Below, in pieces: positions 33,315 through 39,269 of a stretch of 39,269 bases of DNA. Position 1 is the stretch's first letter. Every line of letters begins with the position of its first letter. Below the pieces are notes generated by a model that saw nothing but the letters and a program-made list of their open reading frames with translations, was not told the origin of the DNA and searched no databases. The DNA is from DAINRZ01 sp964634885 (lineage in GTDB: Bacteria; Bacteroidota; Ignavibacteria; Kapaibacteriales; UBA2268): assembly GCA_964634885.1 (NCBI GenBank), contig CAZWLN010000043.1, positions 1 through 39,269 on the forward strand, read 5' to 3'. The position numbers were made by a program, and so were the translations under genes.

Positions 33315-33347
33315 AAAGAGCGTTTCATCGGAGATGCTCTTTTTTTT
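33315..33347 (+). terminator. Rho-independent terminator after rplY
   Basis: AAAGAGCGTTTC (33315-33326) pairs with GAGATGCTCTTT (33331-33342) with two G-T pairs and an atcg loop, followed by a long T-run. It ends the tRNA-prs-rplY unit. Confidence 0.88.
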
Positions 33348-33428
33348 ATTTTTTTATTTGAAACATACTTTGGTATTTTGCGTTTTTATGCTGGTATTTG
33401 ATGAATTAATTAATATTCGGGAGGCAAC

Positions 33429-35891
33429 GTGAGATTACTGAAAACAACACTTTTAATAATTCTGTGCTTTGGAATAATTACTCCTTCACTCTATTCTCAG
33501 CAAAAGCAAAGAAATTTTCTGTCCTATCAAGACCTGCGCTCCTATCAGCAGGCCTCACCGGGAGCTTTCAAGTTCGGGCTTTACGGCTTCGACAACCCTG
33601 CTCTGCTTACCTATCTCAAAGGTATGGACATGATGTATTCGATGGATATAGCAAATAAAAACCTTGAGAATTTCAACAACTTCGGTTTCTTTACAGGTAC
33701 GCACGGCCTCGGTTTCGGCATGATCCAATCCGTCGTCGGCAACAATGTAATCGATGAATACAGGCTGACGACAGGATTCGGCGACCGCAGCTTCAGCCTT
33801 GGCATGGGATACGGCTGGTCAAACGGAGCCACTGAATTTTTCAACAGGAAGGATGTCTTCATGCTTGGCGCTCTCATCAGGCCCTCCCGGGCATTGTCCT
33901 TAGGCTTGTCTTACACCGTTGCTTTCGGCGGCGTTGACGCCCAATACACTGCCGAAATGGCAATCAGGCCGATAAAAGATGTATTGCTCACGGTTTTTGG
34001 CGACATTGCTCTGTTCAACCGGCAGAATTTGGAAAAGGCAGACTGGAGCGCCGGCCTGTCCTATGAAGTGCTGGACGGTGTCAGGCTGAGTGGAAGGTAT
34101 TTCAGCGACGAGTCCGTAAGCGTTGGGTTCGACTTCAGTCTTGGCGAATCGGGCTACGGAATCGTATCTACCATCGACAAAAACGGCGATGGGATGAAGA
34201 ATAGCCACAGCAATATTTTTATTCGCTCGGGTGCGCTTGACAGATCTCTGTTCAATGATTTCTCAAGCAAGAGGAATTACCTCTGCATGAACCTTACCGG
34301 AGGCATCAAATACCAGCGCGGTAAAATATTCGGCATGTTCACCGAAGAGACTAATACACTGGTCGAAATACTCGATGTACTGGAGAACGCAAAGAACAAC
34401 GAAAACATTGGCGGGGTGGTGCTCAACGTTTCACAACTTGCTGCCAACAAAGAAATGCTTTGGGAAATCAGGGAGAAACTCCTCGAGATCAAGACCAAAG
34501 GCAAGAAAGTGGTGATTTTCTTCGAATCGGCCGGCATCGACCTCTATCACCTGGCTTCCGTTGCCGACAACATCGTCATGGACAACCTCGGATCGATTGC
34601 GCTGTGGGGCTATACGATGGGCGGCAGCTATTATAAGAAAATGCTCGACGAAGTGGGCATAGGTGTGGAAGAACTGAGGTACTTCAAGTACAAATCCGCT
34701 GCCGAGAGCCTTGTTCGCGAGGGGATGTCCGACGCCGACCGTGAACAACGCCAGGCGATCATCGACGACTGGTATCAGAACTCCAAATCGGAAATATGCG
34801 CAAGCAGGGGATTTACTCCTGAACAGTTCGAGGGATTTGTCAATGACCAGATTGGGTTCATGCCTTCGGAAGCTGTCGAAAAGAAACTCGTGGACAAGCT
34901 CGGCAGGTGGAACAACGTAGAAAAGATAATGAAAGAGATAGATCCCGAATACGGACAGATGGTAGGTTCATGGAGAATTAACCCGGCAAGGGAACCCATC
35001 GACGACAAATGGGGTGAGCCCGACAAGATAGCTATTATATACGCTGTCGGTGTTTGTGCCATGGACGAAGGCATAAAAGCCCGCGAACTGGTCTATTATG
35101 TAAAAGCTGCAGCAGAGAATCCGAAGATCAGGGCCATTGTCCTGAGGGTGGACTCTCCCGGCGGCGACCCGATGGCGTCAGAGTATATCGCCGAAGTGGT
35201 AAGGGAATACAGGAACAGGAAACCGATTATCATCTCCCAGGGCTATGTTGCGGCTTCCGGCGGCTACTGGCTCTCGATGGACGGCAGCAAAGTCGTGGCT
35301 TCTCCAATTACTATAACTGGCTCCATCGGTGTAATCGGGACCTGGATGTACGACAAGGGATTGATGAAAGACATCGGTATCAGCACCGACAACGTAAAAG
35401 TCGGTAAGTATGCAGACCTGGGGTTCCCGTTCTCTCTGCCTTTGATCGGCCTGGGACTGCCAGTCAGGAACCTCAACGACGACGAGAAGGCCCAGCTTGA
35501 ACAGAAAATCAGGCAGATGTACAAAGACTTCGTAACCAAAGTCTCCGAAGGCAGAAAGAAAACGTTCGAGGAGATTGAAAAAATTGCGCAGGGCAGGGTC
35601 TGGTCCGGCCAGGACGCTTTGAGCCTGGGCCTGGTCGATGAGATCGGCGGTTTGTACTATGCCCTCGACATGGCAAAAAGAGAGGCAGGATTTGCCAAAG
35701 ACGAGGAAATCAATATCGTCCAGTATCCTTCACCAGAAAAGCTGGGCATGGAGGCTCTTTTACCCGGCCTGATCGGTGTCGATATAAAGAAGATTGACGA
35801 GAACATCGAGTTCCTCAAATTCCTCATCAACAACAACGGCCTTCCGATGCCGCTGATGCCTCTGGATATGGTTGACACAAGCACAAAATAG
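33429..35891 (+). CDS. SppA-type (S49) signal peptide peptidase with N-terminal barrel-like domain
   Basis: The 820-residue protein starts at GTG 33429, with a strong GGGAGG ribosome binding site 4 bases upstream. A signal peptide (1-23) leads to an unusual region at about 45-285 of alternating strands (for example LTTGFGDRSFSLGMGYGW and SLGLSYTVAF) that looks like an outer-membrane beta-barrel and begins with GFDNPALL. Two tandem S49 domains follow. The N-terminal one carries Lys422 (KYKSAAES) and the C-terminal one Ser610 (YVAASGGYW), the Lys-Ser dyad of SppA67K. The dyad spacing of 188 is near the 200 of Escherichia coli SppA. It should degrade residual peptides; the added domain suggests an outer-membrane or periplasmic location instead of the inner membrane. 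Confidence 0.9.
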   Translation: MRLLKTTLLIILCFGIITPSLYSQQKQRNFLSYQDLRSYQQASPGAFKFGLYGFDNPALLTYLKGMDMMYSMDIANKNLENFNNFGFFTGTHGLGFGMIQSVVGNNVIDEYRLTTGFGDRSFSLGMGYGWSNGATEFFNRKDVFMLGALIRPSRALSLGLSYTVAFGGVDAQYTAEMAIRPIKDVLLTVFGDIALFNRQNLEKADWSAGLSYEVLDGVRLSGRYFSDESVSVGFDFSLGESGYGIVSTIDKNGDGMKNSHSNIFIRSGALDRSLFNDFSSKRNYLCMNLTGGIKYQRGKIFGMFTEETNTLVEILDVLENAKNNENIGGVVLNVSQLAANKEMLWEIREKLLEIKTKGKKVVIFFESAGIDLYHLASVADNIVMDNLGSIALWGYTMGGSYYKKMLDEVGIGVEELRYFKYKSAAESLVREGMSDADREQRQAIIDDWYQNSKSEICASRGFTPEQFEGFVNDQIGFMPSEAVEKKLVDKLGRWNNVEKIMKEIDPEYGQMVGSWRINPAREPIDDKWGEPDKIAIIYAVGVCAMDEGIKARELVYYVKAAAENPKIRAIVLRVDSPGGDPMASEYIAEVVREYRNRKPIIISQGYVAASGGYWLSMDGSKVVASPITITGSIGVIGTWMYDKGLMKDIGISTDNVKVGKYADLGFPFSLPLIGLGLPVRNLNDDEKAQLEQKIRQMYKDFVTKVSEGRKKTFEEIEKIAQGRVWSGQDALSLGLVDEIGGLYYALDMAKREAGFAKDEEINIVQYPSPEKLGMEALLPGLIGVDIKKIDENIEFLKFLINNNGLPMPLMPLDMVDTSTK

Positions 35892-35912
35892 AAACAATCA
35901 GGGAAAATCATT

Positions 35913-35959
35913 GCAATTCCTGTCACGGAGCAGCTTCCGCGGCAGGAATTGCCTTTTTT
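35913..35959 (+). terminator. Rho-independent terminator after sppA
   Basis: GCAATTCCTG (35913-35922) and CAGGAATTGC (35943-35952) form a perfect ten-pair stem around a 20-base loop that can fold further (CGGA with TCCG), followed by a run of T (35954-35959). Confidence 0.88.
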
Positions 35960-36184
35960 GGCGGGACTGCCTTTTTACAGGCGGAGACACCGATGGGCCC
36001 TCAATGGAGCCGTATGAAGGAAAAAAATGAATTGCATAAAAAAAATTAACACAACTAATAATATAATTGATTATTTTGCGGAATGTATAAAAATTGATAT
36101 TTTGAATATTCGAAATTTTGAAAAGAATAGTTGAAAAAGATATGATGAAAATATGCATTAAAATAAATCTTATACTAACAGAGG

Positions 36185-37603
36185 ATGTTTAATAATATGA
36201 ATGAAGGCCGCATTGTCCAGGTTATAGGACCTGTAGTTGACGTTGAATTTTCAGAGGGAAATATCCCCGCAGTTCTCAATTCGCTTCATATTAAACGCAA
36301 GAACCCGGTAACAAACGAAGACGACATTCTGGTATGTGAAGTACAACAGCACCTTGGAGAAGACCGTGTCAGGTCGGTTGCAATGGATACGACTGACGGC
36401 CTCGTCAGGGGTATGGCCGTAATCGACACAGGAGGGCCAATCTCAGTTCCCGTCGGGCCTGAAATCCTCGGCAGGATGATCAACATCATCGGCGAGCCCA
36501 TCGACGGCAAAGGGCCGATCAATACTGAAAGAAGAACCTCGATACACAGGGCAGCGCCCGAGTTCACTACGCTGACCACCAGCAAGATAATGTTTGAAAC
36601 CGGCATCAAGGTCATCGACCTAATCGAACCGTTCACCAAAGGCGGTAAAACGGGCCTTTTCGGCGGCGCAGGCGTCGGTAAAACAGTTATTATTCAGGAA
36701 CTAATCCATAACATCGCCAAGCACCACGGAGGCTACTCGGTTTTCGCCGGTGTAGGAGAACGTACCCGCGAGGGCAACGACCTCTTCATAGAAATGACCG
36801 AATCGGGCGTAATCAATAAAACATCGCTCATCTTCGGCCAGATGAATGAGCCTCCCGGAGCGCGTTCGAGGGTAGCGCTGACTGCGCTTACTTCGGCAGA
36901 GTATTTCCGCGACGAAGAAGGCAAAGACGTACTGCTGTTCATCGACAACATCTTCCGTTTCATCCAGGCAGGTTCCGAAGTGTCCGCGCTTCTGGGCAGG
37001 ATGCCTTCTGCCGTTGGTTACCAGCCTACGCTGGCAACGGAACTCGGTATCCTCGAAGAGAGGATTGCCTCGACGAACAGAGGGTCCATTACCTCGGTAC
37101 AGGCTGTCTATGTGCCTGCCGACGACCTTACAGACCCGGCTCCGGCCAATACGTTCTCTCACCTCGACGCCAAGACCGTACTTTCCCGCGACATTGCTTC
37201 TCTGGGACTCTACCCGGCTGTTGACCCGCTCGACTCCACCTCCCGAATCATGGACCCGAACGTCATCGGCAATGAGCATTATGACACGGCAATGAAAGTA
37301 AGGAAGATACTCCAGAGCTACAAAGACTTACAGGACATCATCAATATATTGGGTATGGACGAACTCAGCGACGAAGACAAGCTGACGGTTTACCGTGCCC
37401 GTAAGATGCAGCTGTTCTTCTCGCAGCCTTTCCACGTCGCCGAGCAGTTTACAGGCTACGAGGGCAGGTATGTGAAGATTGCAGATACCATCGCCGGTTT
37501 CAGGGCCATCATCGAAGGCGACTGCGACGACGTTCCCGAGACCTATTTCAGGTATGTCGGCACCATCGACGAAGTGTTCGACAAAGCGAAGAAAGCAAAA
37601 TAA
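36185..37603 (+). CDS. atpD: ATP synthase F1 subunit beta
   Basis: The 472-residue catalytic subunit carries Walker A GGAGVGKT, the GERTREGNDL segment, Walker B LLFIDNIFRF, and the DDLTDPAPANTFSHLDA loop. A second ATG at 36197 gives MNEGRIVQVIGPVVDVEF, which is how most homologues begin, and a GAGG precedes it by 12 bases while touching the first ATG, so the true start may be 36197. The gene is followed 34 bp later by atpC. The other F1Fo genes (alpha, gamma, delta, a, b, c) are absent here, so the ATP synthase genes are split across loci in this genome. Confidence 0.97.
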   Translation: MFNNMNEGRIVQVIGPVVDVEFSEGNIPAVLNSLHIKRKNPVTNEDDILVCEVQQHLGEDRVRSVAMDTTDGLVRGMAVIDTGGPISVPVGPEILGRMINIIGEPIDGKGPINTERRTSIHRAAPEFTTLTTSKIMFETGIKVIDLIEPFTKGGKTGLFGGAGVGKTVIIQELIHNIAKHHGGYSVFAGVGERTREGNDLFIEMTESGVINKTSLIFGQMNEPPGARSRVALTALTSAEYFRDEEGKDVLLFIDNIFRFIQAGSEVSALLGRMPSAVGYQPTLATELGILEERIASTNRGSITSVQAVYVPADDLTDPAPANTFSHLDAKTVLSRDIASLGLYPAVDPLDSTSRIMDPNVIGNEHYDTAMKVRKILQSYKDLQDIINILGMDELSDEDKLTVYRARKMQLFFSQPFHVAEQFTGYEGRYVKIADTIAGFRAIIEGDCDDVPETYFRYVGTIDEVFDKAKKAK

Positions 37604-37637
37604 TTCCCGGTTTGTAATAACTTAATTGAGATAGATT

Positions 37638-38054
37638 ATGGCTGATGAAAAACTGTTAAATGTCGAGATCGTAACTCCTGAGAAGGTGCTGTTTAACGGC
37701 AGGGCTTCGTCCGTAACCGTTCCCGGTTCCAAAAGCCCCTTCCAGATATTGTACAATCATGCCCCCATCGTTTCTTCGCTGGACCAGGGCATCATCAAGA
37801 TCATCGACGAGGCGGACAGGAAGCTGTTCTTCGCTTCAAAGGCCGGTTTTACCGAAGTGAGGCAGAACCGGGTGTCGATTCTCGTTGAAAACGCCGAGGA
37901 CGCTTCGCAGTTGAACGAATCCGAATTGCTGACAACAATCAGGTCTGCCAGGGAAAAACTGAACAGCGCCGGGAAAGCCGAGTCCGAGCAAATCAGGAGG
38001 GACATCAGCTTCGCAGAGAATATGCTGAAAGCAGTTCAAAAACTGCACGAATAG
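37638..38054 (+). CDS. atpC: ATP synthase F1 subunit epsilon
   Basis: The 138-residue protein has the N-terminal beta-sandwich (VEIVTPEKVLFNG, LYNHAPIVSSLDQGIIKI) and a C-terminal helical hairpin (about 92-135) that can inhibit rotation. It connects the F1 head to the c-ring with gamma. It is co-transcribed with atpD and followed by a strong terminator. Confidence 0.95.
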   Translation: MADEKLLNVEIVTPEKVLFNGRASSVTVPGSKSPFQILYNHAPIVSSLDQGIIKIIDEADRKLFFASKAGFTEVRQNRVSILVENAEDASQLNESELLTTIRSAREKLNSAGKAESEQIRRDISFAENMLKAVQKLHE

Positions 38055-38074
38055 AATTCAAACACATAATGATG

Positions 38075-38111
38075 AAAGGCTGCATTACTTTTTGCGATGC
38101 AGCCTTTTTTT
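38075..38111. terminator. Bidirectional terminator between atpC and the putAbiC-like gene
   Basis: AAAGGCTGCAT (38075-38085) and ATGCAGCCTTT (38097-38107) form an eleven-pair perfect stem with T-runs on the plus strand. The A-residues at the left flank give a shorter T-tract on the minus strand. It lies between convergent stops and may serve both genes. Confidence 0.88.
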
Positions 38112-38135
38112 AAATTGAATGAGACCGTCTGTGAT

Positions 38136-39065
38136 CTATTTTCCCGACGGCTCTTCAAATGCTCCGGGTGCGAAGAAGTTTTTGTGTCGCTTGTCGAACA
38201 GTATTACTTCGTTGAGGTTGATGAACAGGGCGTACTTCTCTGCCAGCGGTTTCAGCGCCCTGCCTTTTTCCCACAGGCAGTAATAGTATATCAGTATCAG
38301 TTCGTAGTCGGATATCTGCGAAACGAGCAGTTTCTTGTAGAACCGTTTGTTTTCGAGTTTGCTGTTTTCGAGGAACTCGAGTATGTTGAGAATATTCCTG
38401 AAGTAGTGGCTCAGTTCCGAATGGTACATGTACATGAAATTGCTGAAGGCTTCGTTGATGGAACCCCTGACTTCGTCTTTGGACGGGCTGGTAATGCCGA
38501 TGTTGTCGATGGCGCTTTGGTAGATGGTGTTGAATTTGTGGAAGTACTCGACGAAGGCGTCCCTTCCGCCGATTATCTTCCTTTCTTCTGTGGGGTTGCC
38601 TTCGGGGTCGGAGTCCAACACGATGCTGATGTCTTTCAATATCTCGTTGTGGAACATCAGGAGCTGGAAATAGGTATTTTCGACGCTTTGGGAGAAGCGC
38701 AGCTTGTTCTGTTCACGGAACTGCTGTGTCTGTTCCAGGAGTTCGTCCCTGTTCAGTTCCAGTTCATGCCTCTGCAGCTTCAATTCGTTCCTCTGGAAAC
38801 GCAGCGTTTCGTAGAAGAGTATCACTGATGCCAGAGACCAGATGGCGCCGATCATGCCGCCCATATACTCCCCGAACTGGCCCATTGCCTGCAGTGTCTC
38901 TTTCGATGCAATCTTAAGGATCAGTCCGTCCCAGTAGAACAGCACTACGTGGACCACAACGAGAGCTACGCCTATCCAGATGAAGAAGAAGGCTATCTTC
39001 TCGAGTGAGACCTCTTCGAGGCTGCTTATTCTTTTCTTTTCTTTCATCGCCCAATCAATATACAT
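38136..39065 (-). CDS. Putative phage abortive infection (putAbiC-like) membrane protein
   Basis: About 309 residues. Two membrane helices lie near the N-terminus (about 25-45 and 70-95, the second containing GGMIGAIWSLASVILFY). A coiled coil then runs from about 95 to 130 (FQRNELKLQRHELELNRDEL), and the remainder is a helical cytoplasmic domain with GGRDAFVEYFHKF, YRN- or YFRN-type segments and LVSQISDYELILIYYYCL. This layout and these phrases match the putAbiC family. Such proteins are proposed to block phage growth by killing or arresting the infected cell; the mechanism is not established. Starts at 39065 and 39047 are both possible; the second (MKEKKRISS) follows a GGG stretch. It lies alone, convergent with atpC. 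Confidence 0.75.
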   Translation of the reverse strand: MYIDWAMKEKKRISSLEEVSLEKIAFFFIWIGVALVVVHVVLFYWDGLILKIASKETLQAMGQFGEYMGGMIGAIWSLASVILFYETLRFQRNELKLQRHELELNRDELLEQTQQFREQNKLRFSQSVENTYFQLLMFHNEILKDISIVLDSDPEGNPTEERKIIGGRDAFVEYFHKFNTIYQSAIDNIGITSPSKDEVRGSINEAFSNFMYMYHSELSHYFRNILNILEFLENSKLENKRFYKKLLVSQISDYELILIYYYCLWEKGRALKPLAEKYALFINLNEVILFDKRHKNFFAPGAFEEPSGK

Positions 39066-39269
39066 CAATAATAAACGGAAGGTAAATCAATATATGTACC
39101 AAAAATCCAGTATTCCATTAATTAAAGCACCTGAAATATTTATTGTCTGTACAAAGCAGATTGGATGCGACATAGCTTTAGTTTAAGGGTGCATTTTAGC
39201 CTTACCTTAAAGTATTTTTTTTTTTGCTAATATTTTGCTATATTGATAATGAATTCGAGACAGAATATT
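39066..39269. other. AT-rich upstream region of the putAbiC-like gene
   Basis: No gene is visible in the last 204 bases. The tract is very AT-rich with a run of T at about 39218-39227, and should hold the promoter of the minus-strand gene, though no exact TAnnTTTG site on that strand was seen. Confidence 0.5.

Noticed and set aside
38097..38828. 243-codon plus-strand frame
   Set aside because: It is antisense to the putAbiC-like gene and starts inside the atpC terminator; it is a codon-bias shadow.

Overview
The window looks like a chromosomal segment from a Bacteroidota/FCB-group bacterium, plausibly near the Ignavibacteria/Kapabacteria. Supporting signs are: three secreted proteins with C-terminal type IX secretion (T9SS) sorting domains; promoter-like sites matching the Bacteroidota consensus (TTG or TTTG, then TAnnTTTG) before three transcription units; an F1 ATP synthase beta/epsilon pair without the other subunits; and a mevalonate-pathway cluster with a GYDIA-type GHMP kinase. 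The exact lineage is inferred. There are no phage genes or transposases, so this is a housekeeping region carrying several unusual gene arrangements.

Layout. 1-140: T/G-only 21-nt tandem repeat. 221-958 (minus): RDD membrane protein. 1029-10789 (plus): one long run of SpoIIM-family protein, five tandem paralogous six-helix membrane proteins, DUF4129, DUF4350, MoxR ATPase and DUF58. The last four overlap or nearly abut. 10790-11577: non-coding, filled with three kinds of repeat. 11578-13443 (plus) and 13698-17018 (minus): convergent secreted proteins, an esterase and a sortilin-type beta-propeller. 17535-19254: plsY and gpsA (phospholipid precursors). 19310-21316: envelope protein with PD40 propeller, carboxypeptidase-regulatory and OmpA domains. 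21363-23228 (minus): a lipoprotein and a T9SS cargo. 23474-28708: isoprenoid operon (type 2 IPP isomerase, class II HMG-CoA reductase, GHMP kinase), then an AroE-AroK fusion and a divergent second PlsY. 28820-31472: PAS histidine kinase and sigma-54 response regulator. 31596-31667: tRNA-Gln(TTG), then prs, rplY, a barrel-fused SppA peptidase, atpD and atpC. 38136-39065 (minus): putative phage abortive-infection (putAbiC-like) membrane protein.

How the genes work together. The most interesting region is 221-10789. RDD, SpoIIM, DUF4350, MoxR and DUF58 form a known conserved neighbourhood (also seen as Rv3691-Rv3695 in Mycobacterium tuberculosis) whose biochemical role is unresolved. Here five paralogous membrane proteins are inserted into it. 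They share near-invariant cytoplasmic ends: an N-terminal KKRDFN-LL box and a C-terminal NLVERKEAP box. My inference is that they are a client or scaffold set for the MoxR-DUF58 machine. Elsewhere the clusters are metabolically coherent: PlsY and GpsA build lysophosphatidate, and the 23.5-28.7 kb operon supplies isoprenoid precursors together with shikimate, which could serve quinone synthesis.
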